NCBI RefSeq assembly: GCF_040219335.1
Contig: NZ_JAVJSQ010000029.1
Coordinates: 186,001 to 250,000 of the forward strand
Direction: 5' to 3'
Source of the DNA: Gimesia sp.
Lineage (GTDB): Bacteria > Planctomycetota > Planctomycetia > Planctomycetales > Planctomycetaceae
DNA: 64,000 nucleotides
The notes below the pieces were generated by a model. The model was not told the origin of the DNA. It worked only from the letters and a program-made list of their open reading frames with translations, and did not search any database. Below are positions 54,130-64,000 of the stretch, in pieces (positions within the stretch are counted from its first letter, which is position 1; each line of letters begins with the position of its first letter). The translations under genes were made by a program, and so were the position numbers.

Positions 54130-57108
54130 GTGGATAATCTCTCCCCTGAAAATCAGGAACGCTCATTCCTCGGCGAGGCGCTGGCTGCGACAACCCAGTT
54201 TGTGGTGACGCACGCCCGGCTCAGTCTGGCTTTGGCCCTGGTTGTGTCCGTCGGCTGTATCCTGCTGACCGTCTTCAGGCTGGAGTTCAAAACCGACCGG
54301 GCTGATCTGATCGATCCGACAGCAGCCTTCCATCAGAAATGGATGAATTACACCGAGAGTTTCGGCAGTTCATCGGATCTGGTCTGTGTCGTCGAAGCTG
54401 AGAATCCCGAATCGATTAAATATGTCCTGCGGACCCTGGGACAGCGGATCGAGCAGCATCCCGAACTGTTTGAGAATCCGCTCTATCAGATTAACCCAGG
54501 CGATTTACCTTCTAAAGGACTTCAATATTTAACTCCGCGACAGCTGCAGGCTGGTCTGAATCGGCTGGATGAATATGGTCCGATTTATCGTAATGGTCGC
54601 TGGGATCTGACCCAGGTTGATCTGCTGTATGATCGCTTGCGTTACCAGATTCAATCCCGGTCTGCCAGTTATCGAGGCACCGAACGCGATCAGTCACTGG
54701 AGCCACTGTTTACCCACGCTGCGATTCTGACATCCAGCATGGCCCGCTACCTTTCAGACCAGAATGACTTTCAGTCTCCCTGGCCTTCGATTGTCGCAGT
54801 GAACGAACGGATGCGCGAACGGTCTCGTGAAATCATTTACCTGTTGAATGAATCCGGCACGATGGGCTTTCTCAAGGTCTTTCCGGTGCATCAGGAAACA
54901 GGATTTGACGGTGCCACGCAGGCCATCGAACAGATGCGGACCATTATCGGCGAAGTCGCTGCTGAGAATCCGGAAGCCAAAATCAGTCTGACTGGAATTC
55001 CGGTTCTGGAAAATGACGAAATGCGTAAGTCGCAGTCCGATATGATCAATGCATCGATCATTTCCTGTTTCGGCGTGGGACTGCTGCTGTTCTTCGGTTT
55101 TCGTGGAATCCGTCATCCTCTGCTGACTTTGCTCATGCTGGCAGCCGGGATGGCCTGGGCCTTCGGTTATACCACACTTACCATTGGTCATCTGAATATT
55201 CTCTCGGTTTCCTTTGCCGTGATTCTGATCGGGCTGGGGATCGATTTTGGTATCCATTACCTCGCCCGCTACATTGAATTGCGGCATAAAGGGGAAGATC
55301 TGGAACCGGCTCTGCTCAAAACATCGCGTACGGTGGGGACCGGGATTGTGGCTGCTGCTGTGACGACGGCTCTGGCTTTCTACTGTGCTGGACTGACGCC
55401 CTTCCTGGGAATTGCGGAACTTGGTTTCATCGGTGGTGGTGGAATTATCTTATGTGCAATCGCCACCTTCCTGGTGCTGCCGGCACTGCTTTCACAGGCA
55501 GATAAAAATGTAGAAGTCAAACAGATGCCCACTCCCTTCCAGGGAAAGTGGTTACAGAAAATGATTACGCGGTTTCCCCGCATGGTAGCTTTAAGCTCCC
55601 TGGCTCTGGTAGCATTCTGTGCCAGCCAACTGGTTCAAAAATCGGATCAGGGATGGGAATCGCGCGTTGTTTATGACTACAACCTGTTGAACCTGCAGGC
55701 AGCGGGACTGGAGTCAGTCGAAGTCCAGAAACGGATTTTCAACGATGCTCAGAACTCGCTGCTGTTCGCAGTCTCCGTAGCGAACAGTCCGGAAGAGGCA
55801 CGGGAACTGCGTAAGAAGTTCGAAGCTCTGCCCTCCGTGCATCATGTGGAAGAGCTGGCCTCACGCGTCCCTGCACATTCTTCGCAGGAAACCAATCTGC
55901 TGGTGCAGTCCTATCGGGCACAGCTCTCACGACTGCCGAATAATGTGCCTCCCGTGAATCGTCTTAATCCTTCGACGATCGGGCGGAAACTCGAACAGTT
56001 TTATGTGTTACTCTCAAACTACCAGAGTCCAACAGCGAAGCAGACTGCCCGCATGCTGGATCAGTTTCTCAACCGGTTTGAATCTTTGACGCTGGCCCAG
56101 CAGTCCCGCTTCCTGGATGAATTTCAGTACCGGACTACTGCGTCACTGCTCGGTCAGTTCCGCGCCATCCGTGGTGCCTCCGATTCTTCGCCGGTCCGTT
56201 TTTCCGATCTGCCCCGTTCGTTGACTTCACGCTTCGTGAGTCCTGAAGGAAAATGGCTGATCCAGATTTATCCCCGCGATCACATCTGGGAAATTGAACC
56301 GCTGGAGGAGTTTGTTAATGAGGTACGCTCTGTCGATCCGGATGTGACGGGAACCCCGCTGCAGAATTACGAAGCGGCTCAACAGATCAAAATCAGTTAT
56401 AAAACCGCTTCGATTTATGCTCTGGCAGTCATCTGTATCGTTTTACTGATCGATTATCTGAGCCGTCGTCATGCAACAATGGCGCTGGTGCCTCCGGCGA
56501 TTCTGGCTATCTGTACCTGGTTCATCCTCTATAACCGTGGAACACCGGTCAGTGTTGAAGCTGCCATCGGTATGTTCCTGATTATGTGCTTCAGTGTGGC
56601 CTTTGTGCTGGAACGAAGCAGTGTGCTGCATATGTTGTTGACCATGATTCCCCCGGTCGTCGGTGGCCTGGTCATGTTCGGGATTCTGGCGATGACTTCG
56701 ATCGATTTGAATCCGGCCAACCTGATCGTGCTGCCTCTGATTCTCGGAATCGGCGTTGATGACGGCGTGCACGTGGTCCATGATTTCCGGATGAAACAGG
56801 GACCCTATAAAACATCTCCCAGTACCATCAATGCGATTGTGATGACCTCACTGACTTCGATGATCGGTTTTGGCAGTATGATGGTGGCCACACATCGTGG
56901 ACTTTACAGCGTCGGTCTGGTATTGGTGATTGGTGTGGGCTGCTGCCTGTTCGTTTCTCTGGTAACCCTGCCGGCTCTGCTGACCTGGATTTCCAATCGG
57001 GAAGAAGCCGCTGATTCAGTCAGCATGGAAGATTCTGACGAACATTCCAACAGCCGTAAGAAAAAGCGACAGAACCGTGATCGGATGGAAGCGGAAGCCG
57101 CTGCCTGA
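54130..57108 (+). CDS. MMPL/RND-family lipid transporter (HpnN-like)
   Basis: The 992-residue polytopic membrane protein appears to start at a GTG. A single helix near residues 30-50 is followed by a large periplasmic domain. The first membrane block has GLGIDFGIHYLARYIELR, then come a second periplasmic domain and a second block with GIGVDDGVHVVHDFRMK. The tail is basic (SRKKKRQNRDRMEAE). Length and motifs fit the HpnN group, which moves hopanoids or other lipids, but no hopanoid synthesis genes are next to it. It is convergent with mnmA, 6 bp apart. Confidence 0.92.
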   Translation: MDNLSPENQERSFLGEALAATTQFVVTHARLSLALALVVSVGCILLTVFRLEFKTDRADLIDPTAAFHQKWMNYTESFGSSSDLVCVVEAENPESIKYVLRTLGQRIEQHPELFENPLYQINPGDLPSKGLQYLTPRQLQAGLNRLDEYGPIYRNGRWDLTQVDLLYDRLRYQIQSRSASYRGTERDQSLEPLFTHAAILTSSMARYLSDQNDFQSPWPSIVAVNERMRERSREIIYLLNESGTMGFLKVFPVHQETGFDGATQAIEQMRTIIGEVAAENPEAKISLTGIPVLENDEMRKSQSDMINASIISCFGVGLLLFFGFRGIRHPLLTLLMLAAGMAWAFGYTTLTIGHLNILSVSFAVILIGLGIDFGIHYLARYIELRHKGEDLEPALLKTSRTVGTGIVAAAVTTALAFYCAGLTPFLGIAELGFIGGGGIILCAIATFLVLPALLSQADKNVEVKQMPTPFQGKWLQKMITRFPRMVALSSLALVAFCASQLVQKSDQGWESRVVYDYNLLNLQAAGLESVEVQKRIFNDAQNSLLFAVSVANSPEEARELRKKFEALPSVHHVEELASRVPAHSSQETNLLVQSYRAQLSRLPNNVPPVNRLNPSTIGRKLEQFYVLLSNYQSPTAKQTARMLDQFLNRFESLTLAQQSRFLDEFQYRTTASLLGQFRAIRGASDSSPVRFSDLPRSLTSRFVSPEGKWLIQIYPRDHIWEIEPLEEFVNEVRSVDPDVTGTPLQNYEAAQQIKISYKTASIYALAVICIVLLIDYLSRRHATMALVPPAILAICTWFILYNRGTPVSVEAAIGMFLIMCFSVAFVLERSSVLHMLLTMIPPVVGGLVMFGILAMTSIDLNPANLIVLPLILGIGVDDGVHVVHDFRMKQGPYKTSPSTINAIVMTSLTSMIGFGSMMVATHRGLYSVGLVLVIGVGCCLFVSLVTLPALLTWISNREEAADSVSMEDSDEHSNSRKKKRQNRDRMEAEAAA

Positions 57109-57114
57109 TCCGGG

Positions 57115-58224
57115 TTACATGATCCAGCCGCCACCAATCACGCGCTCCGCATCATACAGGACAACCGCCTGGCCCGGGGCGACACCGTATTCCGGGTTAT
57201 CGAAGGTGACCCGGAACCGTTCTTCATCCAGAATCTGTACCGTGCAGTCAGCTTCTTTATGCTGATAGCGAATCTGGGCCTGACAGCGGATCTCGGAACC
57301 GGGACTGTCAATCAGCCAGTTACTGCGATTGGCTTCCAGTGATTTCCGTGCCAGGTCGTCGCGCGTACCGATTACGACTCGTTTCGTCTCAGGTTCGATT
57401 TTGATGACATAACGGGGCGAACCAAAGGCGACGCCCAAACGCTTCCGCTGACCGATGGTGTAATTTTCATAGCCGGTATGCTGGCCGACGACATTCCCCG
57501 CGGTGTCAACCATTTCGCCGGCCGTTTCCTGCTCGCCCCGGTATCGGTTGAGGAAACCGAAATAATCGTTGTCGGGAATGAAACAGATTTCCTGACTGTC
57601 AGGCTTATTGGCTGTCCTCAGGCCCGCCTCACCTGCCATCTCCCGGATTTCCGGTTTGACGAAGCCGCCTACGGGAAAGATGATTTTGTCGAGTAGATCA
57701 CGATTGATACCAAACAGAACGTAGGACTGATCTTTCGAGCGGTCGAGGCCGCGCACCAGGGCCGGCTGTTCTTCTCCCGGGACAGACTTCAACTGTGCAT
57801 AATGCCCGGTCGAAATGTAGGAGGCGCCCACTGATTCTGCGAATTCCCAGAGTTTGCCGAACTTGAGCCAGTTGTTGCACATCACACAGGGATTGGGAGT
57901 GCGGCCGGCCAGATATTCATCGGCAAAGTAATCTTTGATACGCCCAAACGCATCTTTGAAATTCAGCGCATGAAACGGGATGTCGAGCATGTCAGCCACC
58001 CGGCGGGCATCTGCAGCATCACTGGCGGAACAGCAGCCCTGCTTGTGTGCTTTCGTGTTCAGAACCGGAAGGCTATGGGGATCCTCAATCGCGCAGGCCG
58101 TCTCTTCGGTGGCACCGGACCGCATGAACAGACCGATCACCTCATAACCCTGTTCCAGTAAAAGATGGGCGGCTGCGGAGCTGTCAACTCCACCACTCAT
58201 CGCCAGGACAACACGCTCAGACAT
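57115..58224 (-). CDS. mnmA: tRNA-specific 2-thiouridylase MnmA
   Basis: This is about 369 residues from ATG 58224; a TTG six codons upstream is possible. The enzyme adds sulfur to U34 of Lys, Glu and Gln tRNAs. Marks are VVLAMSGGVDSSAAAHLLLEQGYEV (PP-loop), NPCVMCNNWLKFGKL with one catalytic Cys, YISTGHYAQL, KDQSYVLFGI, and SQEICFIPDNDYFGFL with the second Cys. GYENYTIGQRKRLGVAFG and the C-terminal beta-barrel follow. MnmA and the Glu/Gln synthetases 5 kb away act on the same tRNAs, though they are not co-transcribed. Confidence 0.96.
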   Translation of the reverse strand: MSERVVLAMSGGVDSSAAAHLLLEQGYEVIGLFMRSGATEETACAIEDPHSLPVLNTKAHKQGCCSASDAADARRVADMLDIPFHALNFKDAFGRIKDYFADEYLAGRTPNPCVMCNNWLKFGKLWEFAESVGASYISTGHYAQLKSVPGEEQPALVRGLDRSKDQSYVLFGINRDLLDKIIFPVGGFVKPEIREMAGEAGLRTANKPDSQEICFIPDNDYFGFLNRYRGEQETAGEMVDTAGNVVGQHTGYENYTIGQRKRLGVAFGSPRYVIKIEPETKRVVIGTRDDLARKSLEANRSNWLIDSPGSEIRCQAQIRYQHKEADCTVQILDEERFRVTFDNPEYGVAPGQAVVLYDAERVIGGGWIM

Positions 58225-58409
58225 CAAACAATACTCAAACAAAAATTCAGACGAAAAACAGGTAACACTGCACTATTATAGGCGCCTCTGAAACTGATCA
58301 CAGGCTTGAGACTCTGGCCGAGGGACGAAATCGCAGGTTTTTCTGCCTCGCTGCCGACAAAACACCAACTTCTGGCAGCTCTCTCTGTTGTGAACGTGAG
58401 GCGGGCTGC

Positions 58410-59417
58410 TTAATTGGCTTCCAGATCGAGGTGCCTGGCCTCAGGGACCTGTCGCTGGATTTCCGCTTCGATCTTATCGATCTCCTCAGCCAGGGTATCG
58501 AGGATATCCCGCGTATACTTCTGACAAAACTCCTCGAAGTCCTGTTCGCTCTGAATTTGAGGATAGGCGGCAAGTGCTTTCTTTTTCAGACGTTTTGATA
58601 ATTCTTCGGGATCAAAACTCAGGTCGACCTTAATGCGGTAGTTATCGATTGAGAGGATTCTGGATCGCAGGTCCAGCACATCGTCAATCAGCGGATTGTT
58701 CTTCAGGATGCGTTGTACCTGTTCTTTCGTCTCTGGTGGGATACTGGGACCGACCAGCAGTTCCTGGTTCCGGATAATCAACCAGACGGCAATCCCCCCC
58801 AAGAGAACACCAATTCCAATAGAGCCGATGGCATCCCAGTAGGGGGATCCGGTCATCTTGGTAAGCAGAATTGCGATCAGTGCGATAATCACCCCCAGGC
58901 AGGCAGCACCATCTTCGAGAATGACGGCAACGGAGGCCGGGTCAGCTTCCTTACGCAGATACTGATGAAACGCCTTTTTCTCTTTCTGAGCGTTTTTCCA
59001 CTCGGTCTTAAGCGCGAGAAAGAAAACTACACCATCGATAACCAAGGCAAACAGGAGCGCCGCGATGGCCCATTTCATTTCGCCAAAGTTGAGCTCAGGT
59101 GGATGAAACAGCGATTGCACACCGTGGTACACCGTCACTCCACAGCCCAGGAAAAAAATCCCGACTGCGGAAATCAATGCCCAGACATACCGTTCACCAG
59201 CGTAGCCATACTCATAACGACGGTCCGGCATCCGGTCAGCACGTACCAGACCAATGAGCAGCAGTAACTGGTTAAGGAAGTCGGCGACTGAGTGAATCGT
59301 CTCGGACAGCATGGCTCCCGAACCGGTGATCAGGAAGGTCGTTCCTTTGGCGATCGAAATCAGGGCATTTCCTGTCAGGGCGGCTACGACCGCGAATCGG
59401 GAATTACTTTGAGCCAT
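58410..59417 (-). CDS. Cation diffusion facilitator (CDF) family transporter
   Basis: This is about 335 residues from ATG 59417, with GAGGAGC upstream; a longer frame runs to 59531 but crosses a terminator. It has six membrane helices, with metal-site residues in MLSETIHSVADFLNQ (first Asp-rich helix) and VAVILEDGAACLGVIIALI (second). A C-terminal cytoplasmic domain contains DDVLDLRSRILSIDNYRIKVDL. It exports divalent cations such as zinc, cobalt or iron in exchange for protons. Specificity cannot be assigned. The long charged C-terminal helix is more extended than in small CDFs. Confidence 0.9.
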   Translation of the reverse strand: MAQSNSRFAVVAALTGNALISIAKGTTFLITGSGAMLSETIHSVADFLNQLLLLIGLVRADRMPDRRYEYGYAGERYVWALISAVGIFFLGCGVTVYHGVQSLFHPPELNFGEMKWAIAALLFALVIDGVVFFLALKTEWKNAQKEKKAFHQYLRKEADPASVAVILEDGAACLGVIIALIAILLTKMTGSPYWDAIGSIGIGVLLGGIAVWLIIRNQELLVGPSIPPETKEQVQRILKNNPLIDDVLDLRSRILSIDNYRIKVDLSFDPEELSKRLKKKALAAYPQIQSEQDFEEFCQKYTRDILDTLAEEIDKIEAEIQRQVPEARHLDLEAN

Positions 59418-59513
59418 ACCGGGATGCTCCTCGTGTTCTGCTGGAAGTTCAGTCACAATGCTATCGACTGACCAAAATAACAGAACCTTGGGGCGAGTTC
59501 CAATCGGACCGAT

Positions 59514-59550
59514 GTAAAAAAAGCCCTTCAACCTCTGGATTGAAGGGCTT
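59514..59550 (-). terminator. Terminator after the WD40/cytochrome gene
   Basis: On the minus strand AAGCCCTTCAA/TTGAAGGGCTT (59521-59531 and 59540-59550) is followed by TTTTTTT. It lies 17 bp after the stop. Confidence 0.92.
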
Positions 59551-59566
59551 AAATCAGATCAGGGTC

Positions 59567-61714
59567 TTACTTAGCAGTGCTGGCCTGGGCGTTGTTGAGT
59601 TTCTTGGAGAATTCAATTTCTGCCTGCCAGTGTTTGACTTCATTCTGAGCGGCAGCCAGTGCGCTGGCGGCCGACTTGGCTGCGTTCTGAGAAGCAGTCG
59701 CCTTGTCGGTCGCCGGTTTCAGAGATTTCTGCAGAGCAGCTACTTTTGCCTTGGCCGCATTCAGCGCATCCGTTGTCTGTTTGATTTGCGGCGTGTAAGT
59801 TGCAATTTTCTGCTGGTTCTCTTTAACGGCTGCCTGATGTGTGGCCACTATTTTCTGCTCGGCTGCGATGGCTGCAGTGCGCTTGTCGACGGCCGCTTTC
59901 AACTTGGCAGCAGCTTCGGCAAGCTCTTTGTCGCCAGCAGCCTGTTTACTAACAGCGTCAGCCTTTGCATGTGCTTCCTTGATTGCCGGGAGTGGTTTTC
60001 CAATTTCGGTAATCTTGTTCGTGGAAGCCGTCACACCGGCCTGTGCACCTGCCAGAGCTTTCTGGGCGGCTGCCAGGTTGCCATTCAGGCTGTTTAACTG
60101 ATTCTGCAGATCGGTCTGCTGTTTTTGAGAAGCAGCAATGTCTGCGTTAATCTTAGTCACTGCAGCCTGGTCTGCCTGGGCGGTCGCTGCCAGTTTCTGG
60201 TGATTGGCTTGCGCTGCACTCAGGCTGGCTGTCGCTTTCGACAGTCGCTCGGATAATGGAAGCGGATTGGCTGTCAGTTCACCTGCTTCTTTTCCATCGG
60301 CGGCGTTCCAGACTTTGATCTTTCCGGTCCAGTCAGAAGAGATCACCTGGTTGGTTTCATCACAGATCGTGACACAGACGCCGATATCTCCAAAAGCAGG
60401 GAAGGCACGCAGCTGTTTGCCCGCCTGATCCCAGAGTTTGGTGACCTTGTCACGGCCGGTGGTGACCAGACGACCGTCGCGGGCGAATTCCACACTGGAT
60501 GTTCCGCCGCCATGGGCGTTCCAGGATTTAATATTATTCCCGTTTTGAACTTCCCAGAGTTTTACGGACTGATCTTCGCTACTGGTGGCAACCAGGTTGG
60601 AGTCGGACCGCCAGGTGATTCCGGTGATTCCGCCTTTATGTCCCTTGAGTGTGAGATACTCATTTCCCGTTGCTGCTTCCCAGACAAACGCACCGCCGTT
60701 CCGGTCTCCGGAACAGAGCAGGACGGAATCAGGGCTGAAGGCCAGCGAGGTCATCCAGTCGGTGTGTTTACGGATTTCGTAAGCGAGTTCGCCCGTGCTG
60801 GTGGAATAAACGCGAATGACTTTGCTGGGGCTGCCCAGGGCGATAAAACGCTGATCGGAGCTGATGTCAGCACAAAGGACGGCATCCAGTTCGTCACCAA
60901 CTTCAAAGAGACGCTTTCCGGTTTTGACATCCCAGACCACAACGCGGCCACTGGCAGCAGCATGTCCGCCACCGGCCAGTAAGAGACTGCCATTCCGGCT
61001 GAATTTCAGGACATGAGCTACGCCTTCAGGGAAGGGGAGCACCCCCAGAAGTTCCAGGGTTTTAGTGTTGTAGAGCAGAACCTGTTTCTGACCAGCAACA
61101 GCAGCCAGAGGGGACCAGGGGTTGGTGGCCATAGCCGTGATGGCGGTAGGCAGGCTGCTGTGCACAACCGGGTCCAGGTTCAAGTGTGGCGGCATGGGAG
61201 GCGGTCCATCCGGTTTCCCGGAAGATGCGCCCTGCAATGAGAAATCAAACTTTGGTTTTTTGATGCTGACCTTACTACCTGCATTTTCTGGAGCACCGAT
61301 GCTGATCCATTCCTGAATCAAAGCCAGTTCTTTATCGGGAAGCTTGTCCGATTTGGGAGGCATGAAGGGTTCGGAATCGTGTGTAACCAGCATATACAGA
61401 TAGCTGCCTTCGGCGTCGCCGGGCGCAATTGATTCACCCGCGGCGCCACCCTGCATCAGACCGGTGTAGTTGGTCAGATCGAGGCCGGAAGCTTTCTTAT
61501 CGGTGTTATGACAGGCAAAACACTTCGCCCGAAAAATCGGTTTGATGTGTTCGTCATAGGTGACTTTCGGCTTCTTGTCTTTCTCGTCCTTTTTTTTGTC
61601 TTCCGCAGACAGAGGAGATAACATCAGTGTGACAGTCAATCCGGCTGCAAGCAGAGTGTTACAGATCTGGCGGCACCGGTTTGCAGTGATTAAGTTTTTC
61701 ATAGTTTCAGCCAT
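59567..61714 (-). CDS. Cytochrome c/WD40 protein with Ala-rich coiled-coil tail
   Basis: The 715-residue protein has a signal peptide (LLAAGLTVTLMLSPLSAED) and a planctomycete cytochrome c domain with the haem motif CFACH (Cys65, Cys68, His69). About seven WD40 blades span residues 190-470, with typical ends KVIRVY, GAFVWE, SVKLWE, TKLWD and IKVWN. The last 230 residues are Ala/Lys/Gln-rich helical coiled coil. The cytochrome domain is found with DUF1549/DUF1553 proteins, and the gene lies 44 bp downstream of one here. They probably work together at the cell surface in an oxidative process whose substrate is not known. Confidence 0.92.
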   Translation of the reverse strand: MAETMKNLITANRCRQICNTLLAAGLTVTLMLSPLSAEDKKKDEKDKKPKVTYDEHIKPIFRAKCFACHNTDKKASGLDLTNYTGLMQGGAAGESIAPGDAEGSYLYMLVTHDSEPFMPPKSDKLPDKELALIQEWISIGAPENAGSKVSIKKPKFDFSLQGASSGKPDGPPPMPPHLNLDPVVHSSLPTAITAMATNPWSPLAAVAGQKQVLLYNTKTLELLGVLPFPEGVAHVLKFSRNGSLLLAGGGHAAASGRVVVWDVKTGKRLFEVGDELDAVLCADISSDQRFIALGSPSKVIRVYSTSTGELAYEIRKHTDWMTSLAFSPDSVLLCSGDRNGGAFVWEAATGNEYLTLKGHKGGITGITWRSDSNLVATSSEDQSVKLWEVQNGNNIKSWNAHGGGTSSVEFARDGRLVTTGRDKVTKLWDQAGKQLRAFPAFGDIGVCVTICDETNQVISSDWTGKIKVWNAADGKEAGELTANPLPLSERLSKATASLSAAQANHQKLAATAQADQAAVTKINADIAASQKQQTDLQNQLNSLNGNLAAAQKALAGAQAGVTASTNKITEIGKPLPAIKEAHAKADAVSKQAAGDKELAEAAAKLKAAVDKRTAAIAAEQKIVATHQAAVKENQQKIATYTPQIKQTTDALNAAKAKVAALQKSLKPATDKATASQNAAKSAASALAAAQNEVKHWQAEIEFSKKLNNAQASTAK

Positions 61715-61758
61715 ATATTAAATCGGGCTTAAAGGTCTCAGTCTGGAATCAGAGGGCT

Positions 61759-64000
61759 TTAGTGGTTAAAGATAAATTCACGCGAGTTCAGCAATGACCA
61801 GAAGATGTCATTTAACGCGTTCTGTTCGTCTTTTTTGTTTTCATCCAGGACCTGAACCAGGGTGGAATATTCCTTGTCAGTCGGTTTACGGGTCAGGCAG
61901 GAAATATACATTTCATCCACGATCTCCAGTGGCTTCTTGCCGGCTTTGATTCGGGAATCTACAAATTTACCCTGCACGATCTTACTGTTGACGGTATCGC
62001 CGTTGAGCAGGTGAAGAGCCTGTGACAGACTGGGTTCCATCCGGACTTCACACGAACAGACGGTGTCACGCTTGGCACGACCAAAGGTGGTCAGGAAGTA
62101 GTTGGTTGTGTTTCCGTCGGCGATCTGCACTGCCCGTGCTCCCAGCGGTAAGCCGCGGAATTTATTGGGTGCACTGGTGACCTGGGAAATACAGTCCAGC
62201 AGAACTTCAGCACGCAAACGACGTGGATGTGCATGTGAGAAGTTTGTCAGATCGTTTTCATTGGATGGATTAGTCTGTGTGGAAAGCTGGTAAGTTCTCG
62301 AAGTACAGATATCGCGAACCAGCTTCTTGAAGTCGTAGTTGTAATCGGTGAACCGTTTGGCGAGTTCATCCAGCAGTTCCGGGTTGACCGGAGGATTACT
62401 GATGCGGACGTCATCCACTTCATTGATAATGCCTTTACCGAAGAAGTGTGCCCAGACGATGTTACTCAGGTTCGTTGCAAAGTAAGGGTTTTCATTGGAG
62501 GCGAGCCAGTTGGCCAGCACGACGCGGCGGTCTTTACCTTTAACTTCAGGTTGTGCACCACCCAGGAATTTGGGCTGCATGACCCGGTTATCAACCAGAT
62601 GTCGGACTTCGCCGCTGCCTCGGTTGTAGATAATAGATTCGCGGGGGTCCTCACTGCCTTTACGTCCCACCTGTGAGAAGAATGCAGCGAAGCTGTAGTA
62701 ATCGTCCATCGTCCAGCGGTCGAACGGATGGTTGTGACACTGGGCACATTGAATTCGCATGCCCATGAATACCTGGGCCACGTTTTCAGCGACTTTGAGA
62801 GTGTCACGTTCGTTTTCGTAATAGTTGGTCGCAGCATTAGCAAAAGTACCGCCGGTCGAACCGAGTAGTTCCTGTACCATTTTATCGAGGGGCACGTTGC
62901 TGGCGATTCTTTCCTGCAGCCAGTTGTAATATAGTAATGCTGACTTGTAACTGATGCGGTTATTGACTGTGCGGATCTGCAGAAGCTCAGACCATTTCAT
63001 CACCCACATCTCGACAAACTCTTTACGGTTGAGTAACTGATCAACCAGTTTCTCCCGTTTCTTGGGATCTTTGTCAGCGACGAAAGTATTGAATTCTTCA
63101 ATGGTGGGCATTACGCCGCAGATGTCCAGGCTGGCACGACGCAGGAATTCGGGATCGGAACAGACTTCAGAGGGAACAACCCGCAGCTTTTTCAGCTTGT
63201 TGTGTATCAGGGTATCCACATAGTTGTATTCCGGAACATTGGGCCATTCGAAGTCCAGGCCCTTGGGGAGTACCACAAAGTGAGATCCGACCGTGTGTGT
63301 GTCGAAGCGGGCCATAATGAAGGCTTCGCCCCGATTGTTTGCGGTGATCTTACCATCTTTGGTAATGGTGGCTGAGTTGTCGTTGTTTGATGAGAAGGCT
63401 GACAGAGTCGTTACGTCACGAGTCGTGCCATCTGAATAGTAGGCCAGAACGGACACCTGCTGTGTGGTGCCTTTCCCGTCCATTACCCCACCTTTGGGAT
63501 AGATTTCCACCTTATCAACAGTCGGAATTGCGCCCGCGTCGTAAGGAGCACCTGCCTGCAGCCAGCGTAAAGACGCGTTATAATATTCTGAGTCTTTTTC
63601 GTAGAGTTTACCGCCGGTGTGAGGAACAGCGCCGATGGCTTTTTCAAGCAGCAGGCTTTCCTGAGGCATACTCAGGTTAATTCGACGACCGCTGAGTTCA
63701 CGGGTTAGACGATGATAGTCTCCCTTGGGGTCAAACCCGAACAGTGAGAGGCGGAAGCCGTCCTTACCGCGGGCAGCACCGTGGCAGCTACCGGTGTTAC
63801 AGCCAGCCCGCATGAATGTAGGCATGACGTCCAGGGTAAAACTGATGGGACGGTCTTCTTTTGCTTTAGTAACCTTGGAGTGCAGCTTGACACTCGCACC
63901 GCCGAAAGTGGTAACCACATCGGTCTCACCATCGCCGGCCGGGTAAATCATATTGTTTTCGATACGCACGATGCCTTCTTTGGTCGGCTTGAACTGAAGT
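61759..64000 (-). CDS. DUF1549/DUF1553 protein with Ig-like domain (partial at N-terminus)
   Basis: The frame is open to the right edge, so the start lies outside. About 747 residues are visible. An Ig-like (BIG2-type) region comes first, followed by a haem-like [18 protein letters not shown] stretch with a Cys-x4-Cys-His spacing. A second Ig-like domain ([21 protein letters not shown]) precedes DUF1549 ([18 protein letters not shown]). Then come a classic haem motif [12 protein letters not shown] and DUF1553 ([21 protein letters not shown]). Planctomycetes encode dozens of these, often next to sulfatases or cytochromes. A redox role at the surface is inferred. It is the upstream partner of the WD40 gene. 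Confidence 0.93.
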   Translation of the reverse strand, partial: LQFKPTKEGIVRIENNMIYPAGDGETDVVTTFGGASVKLHSKVTKAKEDRPISFTLDVMPTFMRAGCNTGSCHGAARGKDGFRLSLFGFDPKGDYHRLTRELSGRRINLSMPQESLLLEKAIGAVPHTGGKLYEKDSEYYNASLRWLQAGAPYDAGAIPTVDKVEIYPKGGVMDGKGTTQQVSVLAYYSDGTTRDVTTLSAFSSNNDNSATITKDGKITANNRGEAFIMARFDTHTVGSHFVVLPKGLDFEWPNVPEYNYVDTLIHNKLKKLRVVPSEVCSDPEFLRRASLDICGVMPTIEEFNTFVADKDPKKREKLVDQLLNRKEFVEMWVMKWSELLQIRTVNNRISYKSALLYYNWLQERIASNVPLDKMVQELLGSTGGTFANAATNYYENERDTLKVAENVAQVFMGMRIQCAQCHNHPFDRWTMDDYYSFAAFFSQVGRKGSEDPRESIIYNRGSGEVRHLVDNRVMQPKFLGGAQPEVKGKDRRVVLANWLASNENPYFATNLSNIVWAHFFGKGIINEVDDVRISNPPVNPELLDELAKRFTDYNYDFKKLVRDICTSRTYQLSTQTNPSNENDLTNFSHAHPRRLRAEVLLDCISQVTSAPNKFRGLPLGARAVQIADGNTTNYFLTTFGRAKRDTVCSCEVRMEPSLSQALHLLNGDTVNSKIVQGKFVDSRIKAGKKPLEIVDEMYISCLTRKPTDKEYSTLVQVLDENKKDEQNALNDIFWSLLNSREFIFNH

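Noticed and set aside
35603..57108. A hopanoid gene cluster linking the squalene/phytoene synthase and the HpnN-like transporter
   Set aside because: The two genes are about 18 kb apart with unrelated genes between them, and no other hopanoid gene is present.
59418..59531. N-terminal extension of the cation diffusion facilitator
   Set aside because: The extra 38 codons run through the terminator of the upstream gene and lack a membrane or domain match; ATG 59417 has a good ribosome-binding site.

Overview
The window looks like chromosomal DNA from a planctomycete, most likely Planctomycetaceae and close to Gimesia. That placement is an inference from gene families, not from a marker-gene comparison. 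The supporting families are two DUF1559 prepilin-like proteins with the C-terminal H-X9-DG motif, a DUF1549/DUF1553 protein paired with a WD40/cytochrome c protein, a Tyr/Thr/Val-repeat (YTV-like) surface protein, a Tat-exported Gfo/Idh/MocA oxidoreductase next to a DUF1080 protein, CehA/McbA-type metallohydrolases, and many Gln/Pro-rich exported proteins. I see no rRNA, tRNA, insertion sequence, prophage or CRISPR array. Most of the window is a stable housekeeping and cell-envelope chromosome segment.

Layout. 1-2.7 kb: a small lipoprotein (cut by the window edge), a DUF1559 protein, and a 1.4-kb repeat-rich stretch without a credible gene. 2.7-14.1 kb: MMPL/RND transporter, C45-type hydrolase, NAD(P)HX dehydratase, alpha-glucan phosphorylase with a clear terminator, a polysaccharide-initiating sugar transferase with a possible structured leader, a small membrane protein, then the DUF1080 and Gfo/Idh/MocA pair. 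14.3-15.4 kb: mtnA (methionine salvage). 15.5-23.5 kb: an envelope block with two divergent Tyr/Pro-rich exported proteins, a CpaC-like secretin, an OmpA-like lipoprotein and a TPR lipoprotein with a long Gln/Pro tail. 23.5-27.7 kb: dnaA, a GNAT protein, and an ECF sigma factor with its anti-sigma factor. 28.3-34.1 kb: aldose-1-epimerase lipoprotein, two CehA/McbA-type proteins (one with an inserted EF-hand pair) and a small membrane protein. 34.2-43.8 kb: second DUF1559 protein, squalene/phytoene synthase family enzyme, Pro/Glu-rich protein with YHS-like ends, SppA, TPR membrane protein, esterase, UbiD-family decarboxylase. 44.0-52.3 kb: metallophosphoesterase, DNase-I-like protein, glycosyltransferase overlapping a stand-alone LigD-phosphoesterase domain, a membrane-anchored protein, and gltX-glnS in tandem. 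52.4-64 kb: YTV-like protein, a second MMPL transporter, mnmA, a cation diffusion facilitator, and the WD40-cytochrome / DUF1549-DUF1553 operon, which runs off the right edge.

How the genes fit together. Most transcription units are one or two genes long and many are convergent with very short gaps (6-25 bp, or overlapping stops). Clear rho-independent terminators follow glgP, the Gfo/Idh/MocA gene, the 16.8-kb exported protein, the OmpA-like lipoprotein, the anti-sigma gene, the second DUF1559 gene, the YHS-like protein, the YTV-like gene and the WD40 gene. Likely co-transcribed pairs are sigma/anti-sigma, galM-like/CehA, sppA/TPR, GT4/LigD-PE, gltX/glnS, DUF1080/Gfo and DUF1549/WD40. No defence or mobile system was found. 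The best leads are the repeat mosaic at 1.6-2.6 kb, the orphan secretin block, the altered DNA-recognition signature of DnaA, the 32-residue enlargement next to the KMSKS-type loop of GltX, the stand-alone LigD-PE domain, and the possible riboswitch before the sugar transferase.
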